A stretch of 64,000 nt of DNA from the NCBI RefSeq assembly GCF_004126535.1, contig NZ_PPCV01000006.1:165948-229947 (forward strand). Reading direction: 5' to 3'. Origin of the DNA: Propioniciclava flava. GTDB lineage: Bacteria; Actinomycetota; Actinomycetes; Propionibacteriales; Propionibacteriaceae. Shown here piece by piece: positions 36,838 through 50,325 of this stretch (positions within the stretch are counted from its first letter, which is position 1; every line of letters begins with the position of its first letter). The notes beneath the pieces are model-generated. The model worked only from the letters and a program-made list of their open reading frames with translations. It had not been told where the DNA came from and ran no database searches. A program made the position numbers and the translations under genes.

Positions 36838-37491
36838 TCAGGCTCCCTTCTTGGCAGCGGTGCGCACGACGACGAGGGCACCCTTGGGGCCCGGGACCGA
36901 ACCCTTAACGAGGATCAGACCGCGCTCGGCGTCGACAGCGTGGATGGTCAGGTTCTGCACGGTCACCTTGTCGACGCCCATGCGGCCGGCCATACGCATG
37001 CCGGGGAACACGCGCGACGGCGTCGAGGACTGACCGATGGAACCCGGGGAACGGTGCTTGCGGTGCACACCGTGGGTGGCGCGCAGGCCATGGAAGCCGT
37101 GACGCTTCATGACACCCGCGGTGCCCTTGCCCTTGGTGACGCCGGTCACGTCGACAACCTGGCCAACCTCGAACGCGTCGGCGTTCACTTCCTGGCCGAG
37201 GGTGTACTCCGACGCGTCAGCGGTGCGCAACTCGACCAGGTGACGCCGCGGCGTCACGCCAGCGGCCTCGAAGTGGCCGGTCGTGGGCTTGTTGACGTTC
37301 TTCGGCTTGACGGCGCCGTAGGCCAGCTGGACGGCGTTGTAGCCGTCCTTCTCCGGCGTGCGGACCTGCGTCACGACGCAGGGGCCCGCCTGGATGACGG
37401 TGACGGGGACGACCTTGTTGTCGGCGTCCCAGAGCTGGGTCATGCCGAGCTTGGAGCCCAGGATGCCCTTGACGGTGCGTTCGTTGTTCAT
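36838..37491 (-). CDS. rplC: 50S ribosomal protein L3
   Basis: Early assembly protein near the peptidyl transferase centre. From the ATG at 37491 the product begins [20 protein letters not shown] and has 217 residues. [21 protein letters not shown] and the [12 protein letters not shown] block are conserved. An in-frame start at 37506 lies inside rpsJ. GAGG lies upstream of the chosen ATG. Confidence 0.96.
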   Translation of the reverse strand: MNNERTVKGILGSKLGMTQLWDADNKVVPVTVIQAGPCVVTQVRTPEKDGYNAVQLAYGAVKPKNVNKPTTGHFEAAGVTPRRHLVELRTADASEYTLGQEVNADAFEVGQVVDVTGVTKGKGTAGVMKRHGFHGLRATHGVHRKHRSPGSIGQSSTPSRVFPGMRMAGRMGVDKVTVQNLTIHAVDAERGLILVKGSVPGPKGALVVVRTAAKKGA

Positions 37492-37502
37492 GGCAGCGGA
37501 CC

Positions 37503-37814
37503 TCACGGAAGCTTGATCTCGATGTCGACACCCGCCGGCAGGTCGAGCCGCATGAGCGAGTCCACCGTCTTGGGGGTCGGGTCGAGGATGTCGATGAGCC
37601 GCTTGTGGGTGCGCATCTCGAAGTGCTCGCGGCTGTCCTTGTACTTGTGGGGGGACCGGATCACGCAGTACACGTTCTTCTCGGTCGGCAACGGCACCGG
37701 GCCGGCGACCTGAGCGCCCGTACGCGTGACGGTGTCGACGATCTTCTTCGCCGACGTATCAATGACCTCGTGGTCATAAGCCCGGAGTCGAATCCGGATC
37801 TTTTGTCCTGCCAT
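37503..37814 (-). CDS. rpsJ: 30S ribosomal protein S10 (NusE)
   Basis: First gene of the S10-spc cluster. The protein also joins NusB in antitermination. The 103-residue sequence [20 protein letters not shown], later [19 protein letters not shown], is highly conserved. GACATCC before the ATG gives little ribosome-binding signal. The upstream region is described separately. Confidence 0.97.
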   Translation of the reverse strand: MAGQKIRIRLRAYDHEVIDTSAKKIVDTVTRTGAQVAGPVPLPTEKNVYCVIRSPHKYKDSREHFEMRTHKRLIDILDPTPKTVDSLMRLDLPAGVDIEIKLP

Positions 37815-38323
37815 GGATGTCCTTACTTCATTGTGGGCCGACTAGCATCATGCCGCCCCAGCTCGGGCCTCTCGGTTGAAAAACCCCTTGTCACTCCGAC
37901 CCCCGAGGTCGGGCGTGTCGCGCCTTGCGGGCCGCGCAATCCCCTCAATCAGGGGACCTGGTAGGGCCCGGCGTGTTACCGCCCGAGTGCTCCGGGGTGG
38001 CGAAACTGCGGAACCCGTCCGACGCTCGCGACGGACGGCCTTGCCGCAACCAGCGTCAAAGCAACCCTACTATTCTGGCATCGCCCGCCCTCAGGGGCAA
38101 ATCTGGGGCGGCGCCCCCCTGCGGCCGGGGTCGAGCCCCGTCGGCGGATCGCCCTCGCGCGCGATGTCGATAGCGCCACAGTGCAGATCGATTACTACGG
38201 AAAGTAGGAGAAATCGACCACTGCTCGACAAACACCACCCCGAAGGGGCCTCAGCGCACTACTGTGGACACATGTCCGGCCTCGCCCGGGGCCGGCGGAC
38301 AGCGATGCAGAGGATAGGTTCGC
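37815..38323. other. Divergent regulatory region between rpsJ and mutA
   Basis: About 510 nt with no convincing gene. The half next to rpsJ is rich in inverted GC repeats (for example CCCCTCAATCAGGGG near 37941-37955, and GACCCCGAGGTC near 37899-37910), as expected for a structured leader. On the minus strand TAGGGT (38064-38069) could be a -10 box, but no good -35 is at the right distance. Nearer mutA, GAGGATAGG acts as its ribosome-binding site. Confidence 0.5.
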
Positions 38324-40201
38324 ATGTCGGTTGACCCCGAACAACTCACCTTGGCCGGGGGCTTTCCCTCGGTCACCGACGAACAGTGGGAGGCGGAGGT
38401 CCTCAAGGTCCTCAACCGTGGCCGCCCCGAAGGTAAGCAACTCACCGTCGAGGAGGGCCTGAAGAGGCTGACGACCACGACGTTGGACGGGCTGCAGATT
38501 GCGCCCCTCTACACCGCCGGGGATTCCCCCGCGGAACTGGGCTACCCCGGGGCCATGCCGTTCACGCGGGGCGCCAGCGTGCGCAACGGCGACGCCGTGG
38601 CCTGGGGCGTTCGACAGCTCCATGAGGATCCCGATGTCGCCCTGACTCGCCAGGCCATCCTGGACGACCTTGAGCGCGGCGCCACGTCGGTGTGGCTGCG
38701 TCTGGACCCGGACGCCATTCCTGCCGATCGCCTCGCCGACGTCCTCGCCGACGTCCAACTCGACCTTGCGGCCGTGCGCGTCATCAGTAACACCGACCCG
38801 GCGGGTGCCGCCACGGCACTCATCGAGGTCTTCCGGGGCTCGGGTAATGACCCCGAAAACCTCAAGGGCAGTCTCGGCATCGACGCCCTGCGTTACGCCG
38901 CCCTCAACGGCACCACGCCGGATCTGTCGGCCCACCGCGCATTCGTCGCGGAGGCGACTGAATCCTTGCCCGGGGTCGTCGCGTTGACCGTGGATGTGCT
39001 CCCCTACGTCGGAGCGGGGGCCGACGACGTCCAGGAACTCGCCTTCGCCATCGCGACCGGCATCGAGTACCTTCGCGACCTCGACGATGCCGGGATCTCC
39101 CCCGACCTCGCGGTCACCCAACTCGAGTTCCGGGTCTCGGCCACTGCTGATCAGTTCATGACGATTTCACGCCTGCGCGCTCTGCGTCGCCTGTGGGCCC
39201 GCGTCACCGAGGTGTCTGGTGTCACTGAGGCCTTGCGTGGTGCGCACACGCACGCCGTCACCAGCCCGCGGATGTTCAGCACGGTGGATCCCTACGTCAA
39301 CCTGCTGCGCGCCACCATCGCAACCTTCGGGGCAGCAACCGGCGGGGCCGACGCCATCACGGTGCTGCCCTTCGACCACGCCGCAGGCCTGCCGAGTTCG
39401 TTCTCGCGTCGCATTGCACGCAACACGCAGGTCATCGCCGCCGAGGAATCCAACCTCGGACGCGTGATGGATCCCGCCGGGGGTTCCTGGTACGTCGAAG
39501 CACTCACCGAGGAACTCGCTCAGGCTGCCTGGGTGATCGTCGGGGAGATCGAGGCCGCTGGCGGTATGGCTGCAGCTCTGGCCTCCGGCGACATTGAGCG
39601 TCGGATCGGCCAGACCAACGAGGCACGCGCCGCCAAGCTGGCCACCCGGGCTATCGAGCTCACCGGCGTCAGCATGTTCCCGCTCGCAGGCGAGGTGAAG
39701 TTCGAAGCCAAGCCCCGTCCCGAGGCTCCCGTCCTGGGCGGACTGACGCAGATTCGCGACTCCCAGGTCTTTGAGGAGTTGCGTGGACAGGCATGGGCCT
39801 ACCAAGCCGAGCATGGCGCCCCGCCGGAGGTCTTCTTGGCCTGCTTGGGGCAGCAGCGCGACTTCGGCGCCCGCCAGGGCTTCGCCTCCAACGTGCTCCT
39901 CGTGGGTGGCCTCCACCCGGCAGAGAGCCACGGAGGCACGCCTGCGGAGATCGCCGAACGCGCCGCACAGGCTGGCGCCAAGGTCGCCGTCCTGGCCAGC
40001 AGCGCGAAGGTCTACGCCGATCAGGCCGTTCCGGTCGCCGAGGCGCTCAAGGCTGCCGGCGTCGAGAAGGTCTACCTCGCGGGCCAGCTCGCGGAGGCAG
40101 GCGAAGCCCCCGACGGGCTCTTCGATGGCACGATCGCCTTGGGCATGAACGTCGTTGATTTCCTCAACTCCACCTTCACTACTTTGGGAGTGACCCGATG
40201 A
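38324..40201 (+). CDS. mutA: Methylmalonyl-CoA mutase small (beta) subunit
   Basis: Non-catalytic partner of MutB in the heterodimer that interconverts succinyl-CoA and (R)-methylmalonyl-CoA. The barrel-like domain retains [21 protein letters not shown] and SWYVEALT; the C-terminal B12-like domain has [20 protein letters not shown] but lacks the DxHxxG cobalt-ligand motif, as expected for the beta subunit. The length of 625 is close to the propionibacterial protein. The ATG at 38324 has AGGATAGG upstream. It overlaps mutB by ATGA. Confidence 0.96.
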   Translation: MSVDPEQLTLAGGFPSVTDEQWEAEVLKVLNRGRPEGKQLTVEEGLKRLTTTTLDGLQIAPLYTAGDSPAELGYPGAMPFTRGASVRNGDAVAWGVRQLHEDPDVALTRQAILDDLERGATSVWLRLDPDAIPADRLADVLADVQLDLAAVRVISNTDPAGAATALIEVFRGSGNDPENLKGSLGIDALRYAALNGTTPDLSAHRAFVAEATESLPGVVALTVDVLPYVGAGADDVQELAFAIATGIEYLRDLDDAGISPDLAVTQLEFRVSATADQFMTISRLRALRRLWARVTEVSGVTEALRGAHTHAVTSPRMFSTVDPYVNLLRATIATFGAATGGADAITVLPFDHAAGLPSSFSRRIARNTQVIAAEESNLGRVMDPAGGSWYVEALTEELAQAAWVIVGEIEAAGGMAAALASGDIERRIGQTNEARAAKLATRAIELTGVSMFPLAGEVKFEAKPRPEAPVLGGLTQIRDSQVFEELRGQAWAYQAEHGAPPEVFLACLGQQRDFGARQGFASNVLLVGGLHPAESHGGTPAEIAERAAQAGAKVAVLASSAKVYADQAVPVAEALKAAGVEKVYLAGQLAEAGEAPDGLFDGTIALGMNVVDFLNSTFTTLGVTR

Positions 40202-42390
40202 TTCCCCGTTTCGATTCCGTTCCTCTCGGCGACGCCACGCCGGACAAGACGGCGCATCACCTCTACGACGATGCGCTGGCCGAAGCTGGCGGCCAGGGCG
40301 CAGTGTGGGAGACGCCCGAGCAGATTCCGGTTCCGCCGCTGTTCACCGAGGCAGATCTCGCTGGCCTGGACTTCCTGGACACCCGTCCGGGGCTTCCCCC
40401 GTTCCTGCGCGGCCCCTACGCCACGATGTACGTCAACCGTCCCTGGACGATCCGTCAGTACGCGGGCTTCTCAACCGCCGCCGAGTCCAACGCCTTCTAC
40501 CGGCGCAACCTTGCGGCTGGGCAAAAGGGCCTCTCGATCGCTTTCGACCTGGCCACGCACCGCGGCTATGACTCCGACCATCCCCGGGTTTCCGGCGACG
40601 TCGGCATGGCCGGTGTGGCCGTCGATTCGATCCTCGACATGCGGCAGCTCTTCGAGGGCATCCCGCTGGATCAGATGTCAGTGTCGATGACCATGAACGG
40701 CGCCGTCCTCCCGATCCTCGCTCTCTACGTCGTGGCGGCCGAGGAGCAAGGCGTGGCACCGGAGCAACTGGCCGGAACGATTCAGAATGACATTCTGAAG
40801 GAGTTCATGGTCCGCAACACCTACATCTACCCGCCGGCCCCCTCGATGCGGATCATCTCCGATATCTTCGCGTTCACGAGCGCGAACATGCCGAAGTTCA
40901 ACTCGATCTCGATCTCCGGCTACCACATGCAGGAGGCGGGAGCCACCGCCGACATCGAGATGGCCTACACGCTGGCCGACGGCATCGAGTACATCCGTGC
41001 CGGTCAGTCCGTGGGCCTGGATGTCGACAAGTTCGCCCCCCGCTTGTCGTTCTTCTGGGCGATCGGGATGAACTTCTTCATGGAAGTGGCCAAGATGCGT
41101 GCCGCACGCATGCTGTGGGCGCGGTTGGTGAAGGACTCGGGCGCGAAGAACCCGAAGTCGATGTCCTTGCGGACGCACAGCCAGACGTCCGGGTGGTCGC
41201 TCACGGCCCAGGATGTGTTCAACAACGTGACGCGGACCTGCCTGGAGGCCATGGCCGCCACGCAGGGCCACACGCAGTCGTTGCACACCAACGCGCTGGA
41301 TGAGGCCATCGCCTTGCCGACCGACTTCTCGGCCCGCATCGCCCGTAACACTCAGCTGTTCATTCAGCAGGAGTCGGGCACGACCCGCCCGATCGACCCG
41401 TGGGGCGGCTCGGCGTACGTCGAGAAGCTCACGGCCGAACTTGCGGAGAAGGCCTGGGCTCTCATCCAGGAGGTCGAGCAGGCTGGCGGCATGGCCAAGG
41501 CCATCGAGGCAGGCATCCCCAAGATGCGCATCGAGGAGGCGGCCGCCCGTACTCAGGCGCGCATCGACTCCGGTCGTCAGCCCGTCGTCGGCGTGAACAA
41601 GTACACCCTCGACGAGGACGAGGGCATCGAGGTGCTCAAGGTCGACAACGCGCAGGTGCGCGCGGAGCAGATCGCGAAGCTGGAGCAACTGCGCGCCGAG
41701 CGCGACGAGGCCACCACTCAGGCTGCCTTGGAGAAGCTCACCTGGGCGGCTGCCAACCCCGATCCGACCGATCCGGAGCGCAACCTGCTGAAGCTGGCCA
41801 TCGACGCTGCGCGTGCACGGGCGTCCGTGGGCGAAATCTCCAGCGCGTTGGAGAAGGAGTTCGGGCGCTACACGGCGCAGATCCGTACGATCAGTGGCGT
41901 GTACAGCAAGGAATCCGGGAACACCGCCTCCACCCAGGCCACGAAGGAACTGGTGGAGAAGTTCGAGGAATTGGAAGGCCGTCGTCCCCGTATCTTGGTC
42001 GCCAAGATGGGTCAGGACGGTCACGACCGTGGGCAGAAGGTCATCTCGACGGCCTTCGCCGATCTCGGCTTCGACGTCGACGTCGGCCCGCTGTTCCAGA
42101 CGCCGGAGGAGGTCGCCCGTCAGGCGATCGAGGCGGACGTGCACGTGGTGGGCGTGAGCTCGCTGGCGGCTGGCCACCTCACCCTCGTGCCGGCGCTGCG
42201 GGCCGAGTTGGACAAGCTCGGCCGCGATGACCTGATGATCATCGTCGGCGGCGTGATCCCGAGCCAGGATTTCGAGGAGCTTCGCGAGCACGGTGCGGAC
42301 GCGATCTACCCGCCCGGAACGAAGATCCCCGAGTCGGCGCATGAGTTGCTCGAATTGCTGATCAAGCGCCTGGAGGAACCTGCGGCATGA
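40198..42390 (+). CDS. mutB: Methylmalonyl-CoA mutase large (alpha) subunit
   Basis: Catalytic, adenosylcobalamin-binding subunit. It carries out the carbon-skeleton rearrangement at the heart of the Wood-Werkman propionate cycle. The substrate-binding TIM barrel spans about residues 1-560. The B12-binding domain carries GQDGHDRG with the cobalt-ligating His609, then SSLAAGH and the IIVGGVIP loop. At 730 residues it matches the well-studied propionibacterial enzyme, whose ligand is His610. ATGA overlaps join it to mutA and to meaB. Confidence 0.98.
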   Translation: MIPRFDSVPLGDATPDKTAHHLYDDALAEAGGQGAVWETPEQIPVPPLFTEADLAGLDFLDTRPGLPPFLRGPYATMYVNRPWTIRQYAGFSTAAESNAFYRRNLAAGQKGLSIAFDLATHRGYDSDHPRVSGDVGMAGVAVDSILDMRQLFEGIPLDQMSVSMTMNGAVLPILALYVVAAEEQGVAPEQLAGTIQNDILKEFMVRNTYIYPPAPSMRIISDIFAFTSANMPKFNSISISGYHMQEAGATADIEMAYTLADGIEYIRAGQSVGLDVDKFAPRLSFFWAIGMNFFMEVAKMRAARMLWARLVKDSGAKNPKSMSLRTHSQTSGWSLTAQDVFNNVTRTCLEAMAATQGHTQSLHTNALDEAIALPTDFSARIARNTQLFIQQESGTTRPIDPWGGSAYVEKLTAELAEKAWALIQEVEQAGGMAKAIEAGIPKMRIEEAAARTQARIDSGRQPVVGVNKYTLDEDEGIEVLKVDNAQVRAEQIAKLEQLRAERDEATTQAALEKLTWAAANPDPTDPERNLLKLAIDAARARASVGEISSALEKEFGRYTAQIRTISGVYSKESGNTASTQATKELVEKFEELEGRRPRILVAKMGQDGHDRGQKVISTAFADLGFDVDVGPLFQTPEEVARQAIEADVHVVGVSSLAAGHLTLVPALRAELDKLGRDDLMIIVGGVIPSQDFEELREHGADAIYPPGTKIPESAHELLELLIKRLEEPAA

Positions 42391-43373
42391 GGCAGACACT
42401 GGACCCGGCAACCCTTGCAGAGCAGGTGGTTGCCGGGTCTCGTGCACATATCGCGCGCGCACTGACGCTCGTCGAGTCGTCCCGGCCCGACCATCGCGAG
42501 AAGGCACGAGAACTCTTGGAATTGCTGCGGCCCTACACCGGGCGCGCAGTCCGCGTCGGTATCTCTGGTGTCCCGGGGGCTGGCAAGTCGACCTTCATCA
42601 ACGCGATGGGGACCCGACTCATCGAGCAGGGTCACAAGATCGCCGTGCTGGCTGTGGACCCGTCCTCCTCGCGTTCGGGTGGCTCAGTTTTGGGTGACCG
42701 GACGCGGATGGCCGACCTGGCCGAGACGGACGCCGCCTTCATCCGCCCCTCCCCTTCTGGAACTCAGCTCGGAGGCGTGGCGCGCGCCACCCGCGAGGGG
42801 ATGCTCATCATGGAGGCCGCGGGGTTCGACACCATCTGGGTGGAGACCGTCGGCGTCGGGCAATCCGAGGTCGCCGTGGCGGGGATGGTGGACACCTTCT
42901 TGCTGTTGATGATCGCCCGCACCGGGGATCAGCTCCAGGGCATCAAGCGCGGGATCTTGGAGATGGCCGATGTCATCACGGTCAACAAGGCCGACGGCGA
43001 CGGCGCCGGGGAGGCCCGCGTGGCCGCTCGGGAGCTGGCGATCGCCATGCGGCTGATCAAGGGTGCCGATGAGCCCCGCACCCCCGTGCTCACGTCCAGT
43101 TCTTACACCGGAGACGGCCTGGACGACGTCTGGAAGGCCGTCCTGAACCACCGGGCCATTCTGGAGGCTGACGGCTCGCTGGACGCACGCAGAGCTGCCC
43201 AGCAGCGCGACTGGATGTGGGCGCTGGTGCGCGATGACCTGGAGACGGCCCTCATCCGTAATCCTGCGGTGAAGGCGATCGCGGGCCCGTTGGAGATCGA
43301 CGTTGCTGGCGGGCAGGTGAGCGCCGTCGAAGCTGCAGCGCAGATCATGGATACCTTCCGGGCTAACTTCTGA
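42387..43373 (+). CDS. meaB: Methylmalonyl-CoA mutase-associated GTPase MeaB
   Basis: G3E-family P-loop GTPase that loads adenosylcobalamin into the mutase and protects it from inactivation. Walker [10 protein letters not shown] is near residues 61-69, followed by [20 protein letters not shown] and switch ETVGVGQSE, then the base-recognition NKADGDG. The length of 328 fits. The ATG overlaps the mutB stop (ATGA), so all three genes are coupled. A strong hairpin follows. Confidence 0.96.
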   Translation: MRQTLDPATLAEQVVAGSRAHIARALTLVESSRPDHREKARELLELLRPYTGRAVRVGISGVPGAGKSTFINAMGTRLIEQGHKIAVLAVDPSSSRSGGSVLGDRTRMADLAETDAAFIRPSPSGTQLGGVARATREGMLIMEAAGFDTIWVETVGVGQSEVAVAGMVDTFLLLMIARTGDQLQGIKRGILEMADVITVNKADGDGAGEARVAARELAIAMRLIKGADEPRTPVLTSSSYTGDGLDDVWKAVLNHRAILEADGSLDARRAAQQRDWMWALVRDDLETALIRNPAVKAIAGPLEIDVAGGQVSAVEAAAQIMDTFRANF

Positions 43374-43381
43374 CCTGGCGG

Positions 43382-43429
43382 CAACGCGGTCGGGGTGGCA
43401 GGCACATACCTGCCACCCCGACCGCGTTG
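43382..43429. terminator. Bidirectional hairpin terminator between meaB and gltX
   Basis: 21-bp perfect stem (43382-43402 with 43409-43429) and the 6-nt loop CACATA. It lies between the convergent meaB and gltX stops; the U-runs are weak on both sides. Confidence 0.7.
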
Positions 43430-43474
43430 TGTGTGCCGGGCAACCTCCAGGCCTTTGCTGGGCTGCTGGCTACA

Positions 43475-44950
43475 TCAGAGTTGGTTCCGCAGCCGTCGGA
43501 GGCGCTCCAGAGTGGACGCCTTCCCGAGAATCTCGAGCGACTCGAACAATGGCGGGGAGACGCGCGACCCGGTGACTCCGACCCGCAACGGGCCAAAGGC
43601 GAACTTGGGCTTCACGCCGAGGCCTTCCACGAGCACGCTGCGCAGCTTGGCCTGGATCTCGTCGTGGCTCCACGCCGGGAGTTCGGCCAATGCTTCGATC
43701 GAGGCGTCCAGCACCTCTGCGGCATTCGGCGGCAAGGTCGCCCGGGCGTCCTCGGCAATCTCGATGTCCTCGTCGGCCGCCAGCAGGAACGCGATCTTGG
43801 CTGGCGCCTCCGACAGGAGCGTCAAGCGCTCCTGGACGAGTGGGGTTGCGGCCCGCAGGACGCGCACCTGCTCCTCGGTGGGCTCGGGCCACACCCCGGT
43901 GAAGGCAAGGTGTTCCAGGATGGCGTCGGAGAGTTGCTCAGGGCTGAGGGAGCGGATGTAGTGCCCGTTGAGCCAGTTCAGCTTGTCCAGATCGAAGACA
44001 GGCCCGACCGTGTTGACCTTGGACCACTCGAACCCGGCCACGAACTGGTCGAAGTCGGCTACCTCTTGCTCGCCCTCAGCAGGGGGATAACCCAACAACT
44101 GCAAGAAGTTCACCAGCGCCTGAGGAAGGTATCCCTGCTCCCGGAACCACATCAGGCGCGCGGCAGGGTTCTTCCGCTTGGAGATCTTCGATTTGTCGGT
44201 GTTGCGCAGAAGCGGCATGTGGGCGAACGCGGGAACCTGCCACCCCAGCCAGCGGTACAACAAGATGTGCTTGGGCGTCGAGCTGATCCACTCCTCTCCC
44301 CGCACCACGTGCGTGATGCCCATCAGATGATCGTCCACGACGACGGCCATGTGGTAGGTGGGGAATCCGTCGGCCTTCAAGATGACCTGGTCGTCGGGGT
44401 GGGGGGCGGACACCGGCCCGCGAACCAGGTCGTCGAACGCTAAGGGAACATCGTCGGGGATGAGCATTCGTACGACGGGGGTCTCTGAGAACCCGGGAAG
44501 TTGCGCACGCTCCTCGCGGGTCTTGCCCAGGCACAGCCGGTCATAGCCGGTGACGGCCTGCTTGGAGGCCTGCTGTTGGGCGCGGAGCTCAGCGAGGCGT
44601 TCGGTGGAGCACCAGCAGTAGTACGCATGCCCGTCGGCGATGAGTTGATCGACGAACGGCCGATAGGTGTCGAGGCGTTCTGATTGACGGTAGGGAGCGT
44701 AGGGCCCGCCGACATCGGGGCCTTCATCCCAGCCCAGGTGTAGCCAACGCAGTGTGGCGAAGATCTGTTGCTCGGATTCGGGTACGTAGCGCTGCCGGTC
44801 GGTGTCCTCGATGCGCAGGACGAACGCTCCCCCGGTCTTGCGCGCCCAGGCCAGGTTGAACAACGACATATATGCCGTGCCCACGTGGGGATCTCCGGTG
44901 GGTGACGGGGCGACGCGCATCCGCGCAGGCATCAGGGGCTCTTCAGTCAT
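43475..44950 (-). CDS. gltX: Glutamyl-tRNA synthetase (possibly non-discriminating)
   Basis: Charges tRNA-Glu. The class I signatures are HVGT near residues 22-25 (after APSPTGDP) and KISKR near residue 254. The anticodon-binding C-terminal half contains LSPEQLSDAILEHL and the gltX-type GPLRVGVTGSRVSPPLFES. At 491 residues it has the usual length. Actinobacteria lacking glnS use a relaxed form that also charges tRNA-Gln, which cannot be judged here. No close partner gene. Confidence 0.95.
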   Translation of the reverse strand: MTEEPLMPARMRVAPSPTGDPHVGTAYMSLFNLAWARKTGGAFVLRIEDTDRQRYVPESEQQIFATLRWLHLGWDEGPDVGGPYAPYRQSERLDTYRPFVDQLIADGHAYYCWCSTERLAELRAQQQASKQAVTGYDRLCLGKTREERAQLPGFSETPVVRMLIPDDVPLAFDDLVRGPVSAPHPDDQVILKADGFPTYHMAVVVDDHLMGITHVVRGEEWISSTPKHILLYRWLGWQVPAFAHMPLLRNTDKSKISKRKNPAARLMWFREQGYLPQALVNFLQLLGYPPAEGEQEVADFDQFVAGFEWSKVNTVGPVFDLDKLNWLNGHYIRSLSPEQLSDAILEHLAFTGVWPEPTEEQVRVLRAATPLVQERLTLLSEAPAKIAFLLAADEDIEIAEDARATLPPNAAEVLDASIEALAELPAWSHDEIQAKLRSVLVEGLGVKPKFAFGPLRVGVTGSRVSPPLFESLEILGKASTLERLRRLRNQL

Positions 44951-44974
44951 GATGTTCCCAGCGTATCGCCCCGC

Positions 44975-45484
44975 CTAGTCAGCAAGACTCCTGTACCGGC
45001 CTCGTACGTGGGCCCAGGGCGTCGACGTCGTCAGGTGGACGGTGTCGATGGTGGCGACCACCTCCAGCGACCAGCCCATCGTGCGTTCTGATTCCCACGT
45101 CACCCCCACCCAACTCCGGTTGGGCAGTACTGGGCCCCACGGTGTTTGCTCAAACTGCGCACGCGAGAACGGCCCGCCGGGCGCGGGTGCGGCACCGGCG
45201 AATGCCTCGGCCAGATACCGATCCGGTTCTTCGAGAACGGTGATCGCCATGCGGGTCTCACGGTCAAGGACGAGATCACTGTCCGGATCCAGGAGAGCGA
45301 TCAGGCGTGCGGGCTGCCCCAGTGCCACCAGGAGCGAACTCACGGTGAGGCCGACGCAGCTGGGGCCTTGCCCCGAGGCCCACAGGGTGACTGGGGCGAC
45401 GAGGCGCCCTCGGAGTTGGCGTGCCGCGTCTCTGTCTTCCGGCGGGAGGGCGAAGGGGTGCTCGGAATGGACGCTCACCCTCAC
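44975..45484 (-). CDS. Flavin reductase-like domain protein
   Basis: The 169-residue product has the FMN-binding split-barrel pattern: LRGRLVAPVTLWASGQGP, CVGLTVSSLLVALGQPARLIALLDPDSDL, then a hydrophobic AITVLEEPDRYLAEAF and the C-terminal VATIDTVHL. The consecutive strands with a G-x-T-x-SS turn are typical of flavin reductase/FMN-binding domains. No C-terminal extension or partner oxygenase is nearby, so its electron acceptor is unknown. It follows gltX upstream by 24 nt. Confidence 0.8.
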   Translation of the reverse strand: MRVSVHSEHPFALPPEDRDAARQLRGRLVAPVTLWASGQGPSCVGLTVSSLLVALGQPARLIALLDPDSDLVLDRETRMAITVLEEPDRYLAEAFAGAAPAPGGPFSRAQFEQTPWGPVLPNRSWVGVTWESERTMGWSLEVVATIDTVHLTTSTPWAHVRGRYRSLAD

Positions 45485-45577
45485 CAGAGTAGAGGGGGCC
45501 CGGCGGCGGCCTTACGCATCCTGAATGCACGAAGGTGGGTGGCGCCCCCATGGCACCACCCACCTTGTGTGAAGCGA

Positions 45578-46072
45578 TCAGGCTGTAGCGTCCTCGGCGA
45601 CCGCAACCGCGACCTTCTGGCTGCCCACCTTCGTGAGGGCCCAGCCGATCACCAGCAGGGTCAACCCGACGCCGATGGCGAACAGGCACACGCCGAAGGA
45701 CAGCACGGAGGTGAACAGGGATGCGCGAAGGAAGGAGCCGTTCATGACGGTCGTGCGCTGGGCGTTGAGCTCGTCGGCCTTGGCGGTGTCACCAGCGTTC
45801 TTCGCGGCAGTTGCCGCAGCCCCGAGTTCGGAGTAGGTCAGCCCCTTGCTGGCCTTGAGTGCATGCGTGCTGATGATGTCGGCCTGCGCCAACGCCGAGA
45901 CCGGCCCCGACACCAGCGCACCCTGCATGAAGTGCGCGTCATTGGGCACGGTGATCTTCTCCGCAGCGAGCTGTGAGCTCACCACGCCCCAGACAACGCC
46001 CCCTGTCAGCGTGAACAGAAGGCCAATGATGATGGACACGAGTCCTGCGATCTTGAGGGGCTTGACGTTCAT
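45578..46072 (-). CDS. Actinobacterial small membrane protein with two transmembrane helices
   Basis: The 164-residue product starts MNVKPLKIAGLVSIIIGLLF. It has one membrane helix at residues 8-30, a roughly 80-residue extracellular helical region (AEKITVPNDAHFMQGALVSG to the MNGSFLRASLF segment) and a second helix at about 120-145 (GVCLFAIGVGLTLLVIGWAL). AAAGGAGC lies 9-10 nt before the ATG. Homologues are sometimes labelled LigA aromatic dioxygenase, which nothing here supports. The function is unknown. Confidence 0.75.
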   Translation of the reverse strand: MNVKPLKIAGLVSIIIGLLFTLTGGVVWGVVSSQLAAEKITVPNDAHFMQGALVSGPVSALAQADIISTHALKASKGLTYSELGAAATAAKNAGDTAKADELNAQRTTVMNGSFLRASLFTSVLSFGVCLFAIGVGLTLLVIGWALTKVGSQKVAVAVAEDATA

Positions 46073-46227
46073 GGTTGCGGTGCTCCTTTGACGCTGCGAG
46101 TCGGGCCCAATGCGGGCCTCATGGATGAAAAGTTCACTACTACGCAGTGTAGAAGTCGAGGGCCAGTATCGTGCTCCTCCACTCAGAACGTCCCCTCCGG
46201 GCCCTGCCACCGCCCCCTCCGGGCATG

Positions 46228-46264
46228 ACAAGGGGCCCGCACCGTAGCGGTGCGGGCCCCTTGT
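46228..46264 (-). terminator. Terminator after tuf
   Basis: 17-bp perfect stem (46228-46244 with 46248-46264), 3-nt loop. On the minus strand it follows the tuf stop at 46284 by about 20 nt; a T-run is absent. Confidence 0.65.
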
Positions 46265-46283
46265 TCTGCTTAGCGCAGCAGCG

Positions 46284-47477
46284 TCACTTCAGGATCTTGG
46301 TGACGTTGCCGGCGCCCACGGTGCGCCCACCTTCGCGGATGGCGAACTTGAGCGACTCCTCCATGGCAACCGGCTTGTTGAGGTGCACCGTCATGCCGGT
46401 GTTGTCACCAGGCATAACCATCTCGGTGCCCTCGGGGAGCTGGACGATCCCCGTCACGTCGGTCGTGCGGAAGTAGAACTGCGGGCTGTAGTTGGAGAAG
46501 AACGGCTTGTGACGGCCACCCTCTTCCTTGTTCAGCACGTAGACCTGAGCCTCGAAGTCGGTGTGCGGCGTGACCGAACCCGGCTTGCAGATGACCATGC
46601 CGCGCTCGACATCGTCCTTCTTGGTGCCGCGCAGCAGCAGGCCGACGTTCTCGCCAGCGCGACCCTCGTCGAGGATCTTGCGGAACATCTCAACACCGGT
46701 AATGGTGCTGGTCTGCTTGGCCTCGCGGATGCCGATGATGTCGACGGTCTCGCCGGTCTTGACGATGCCGCGCTCGATACGGCCGGTGACGACGGTGCCA
46801 CGACCGGTGATCGTGAAGACGTCCTCAACGGGCATCAGGAAGGGCTTGTCCGTGTCGCGCTCCGGCTGCGGGATGTACTCATCCACGGCATCCATGAGCT
46901 CCATGATGGAGTCGGCCCACTTCTCGTCGCCGTTCATGGCCGGGAAGGCCGCGACGCGAACGATCGGCAGGTTGTCGCCGTCGAACTCCTGCGAGGAGAG
47001 CAGCTCACGCATCTCCATCTCGACGAGCTCGATGAGCTCCTCGTCGTCGACCATGTCGCACTTGTTCAGCGCGACGACGATCGCGGGGACGCCCACCTGG
47101 CGAGCCAGGAGGATGTGCTCACGGGTCTGAGCCATCGGGCCGTCGGTGGCGGCGACCACGAGGATCGCACCGTCCATCTGAGCGGCACCGGTGATCATGT
47201 TCTTGACGTAGTCAGCGTGACCGGGGCAATCGACGTGCGCGTAGTGGCGCTTCTCGGTCTGGTACTCGACGTGCGAGATCGAGATCGTGATACCGCGCTG
47301 GCGCTCTTCGGGGGCCTTATCGATCTGATCGAAGGCCGAGACAGCGTTCAGCTCGGGGTAACGGTCGTGGAGCACCTTCGTAATCGCCGCGGTCAGAGTG
47401 GTCTTGCCGTGGTCGACGTGCCCGATGGTGCCGATGTTGCAGTGCGGCTTGGTCCGCTCAAACTTGGCCTTTGCCAC
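46284..47477 (-). CDS. tuf: Elongation factor Tu
   Basis: Delivers aminoacyl-tRNA to the ribosome. GTPase motifs: [30 protein letters not shown]. Domain 2/3 segments [12 protein letters not shown] and [22 protein letters not shown] are intact; changes typical of elfamycin resistance are not obvious. At 397 residues it is full length. The GTG start at 47477 has GAGGAG upstream. It follows fusA. Confidence 0.98.
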   Translation of the reverse strand: MAKAKFERTKPHCNIGTIGHVDHGKTTLTAAITKVLHDRYPELNAVSAFDQIDKAPEERQRGITISISHVEYQTEKRHYAHVDCPGHADYVKNMITGAAQMDGAILVVAATDGPMAQTREHILLARQVGVPAIVVALNKCDMVDDEELIELVEMEMRELLSSQEFDGDNLPIVRVAAFPAMNGDEKWADSIMELMDAVDEYIPQPERDTDKPFLMPVEDVFTITGRGTVVTGRIERGIVKTGETVDIIGIREAKQTSTITGVEMFRKILDEGRAGENVGLLLRGTKKDDVERGMVICKPGSVTPHTDFEAQVYVLNKEEGGRHKPFFSNYSPQFYFRTTDVTGIVQLPEGTEMVMPGDNTGMTVHLNKPVAMEESLKFAIREGGRTVGAGNVTKILK

Positions 47478-47584
47478 TTGGGCTCCTCATTTCCTTGTTC
47501 GCCCACGCGTGGTTCGCGAGGCGCACGATTTCTTGACTTCGTGGGTCGATCCGCTCAGACACGGACCCTCCCAATTTTGCTTCA

Positions 47585-47621
47585 GTGTCGGGGGAGAGTC
47601 AAACTGACCCTCCCCCGACAC
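47585..47621 (-). promoter_or_regulatory. Hairpin between fusA and tuf
   Basis: GTGTCGGGGGA (47585-47595) pairs with TCCCCCGACAC (47611-47621), with a less perfect inner stem. There is no U-run. The role is unknown; it may be an attenuator or an mRNA-processing site in the 175-nt gap. Confidence 0.4.
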
Positions 47622-47652
47622 CAGAGCGAGCTTGCGGGAGTCCCGCCAGCGA

Positions 47653-49764
<2,112 letters not shown>

Positions 49765-49854
49765 GGGTGGTTTCCAATCTTTGTTGCTTGGGTCGTCGAC
49801 TCGAGACAGGCGCGAAGCCCTCCCCCGCTTGCGCGGAGGAGAGCTTCGAGCAGA

Positions 49855-50325
49855 TCACCAGCGGTAGTGCGCAAAGGCGCGGTTCGCCTCGGCCATCTTG
49901 TGCGTGTCTTCACGCTTCTTCACGCTCGCTCCGAGACCGTTGCTCGCGTCCATGAGCTCGTTCATGAGGCGCTCGGTCATCGTCTTCTCGCGGCGCTGCC
50001 GGGAGAAGGTGACCAGCCAGCGCATGGCGAGGGTCGTGGAACGGGCCGGCTTGACCTCGATCGGCACCTGGTAGGTGGCGCCGCCGACGCGACGCGACTT
50101 GACCTCGACCGCGGGGCGAATGTTGTCCAGGGCCTTCTTCAGGGTCTGCACGGGATCAACGCCGGTCTTGGCCCGCGTCCCCTCCAAAGCGCCGTAGACA
50201 ATGTTCTGAGCGGTGGTCTTCTTGCCATCGAGCAGGATCTTGCTCACCAGCTGGGAAACCAGGGGCGAACCGTAGACGGGGTCGACGACGATCGGCCGCT
50301 TCGGGGCCGGTCCCTTGCGAGGCAT
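49855..50325 (-). CDS. rpsG: 30S ribosomal protein S7
   Basis: Head-domain protein that binds 16S rRNA and contacts E-site tRNA. The 156-residue sequence [20 protein letters not shown], then [20 protein letters not shown], is typical. The ATG shares one base with the rpsL stop (TAATG). Confidence 0.97.
   Translation of the reverse strand: MPRKGPAPKRPIVVDPVYGSPLVSQLVSKILLDGKKTTAQNIVYGALEGTRAKTGVDPVQTLKKALDNIRPAVEVKSRRVGGATYQVPIEVKPARSTTLAMRWLVTFSRQRREKTMTERLMNELMDASNGLGASVKKREDTHKMAEANRAFAHYRW

Noticed and set aside
38041..38100. TAGGGT on the minus strand as a promoter for rpsJ
   Set aside because: No acceptable -35 box lies 15-19 nt upstream; kept only as a remark in the intergenic entry.
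40678..42507. Minus-strand 609-codon frame
   Set aside because: Antisense shadow of mutB; composition rich in Arg, Gly, His and Leu without any family motif.
45578..46072. LigA-type aromatic ring-opening dioxygenase
   Set aside because: The protein is a small two-helix membrane protein without metal-binding residues or dioxygenase motifs.
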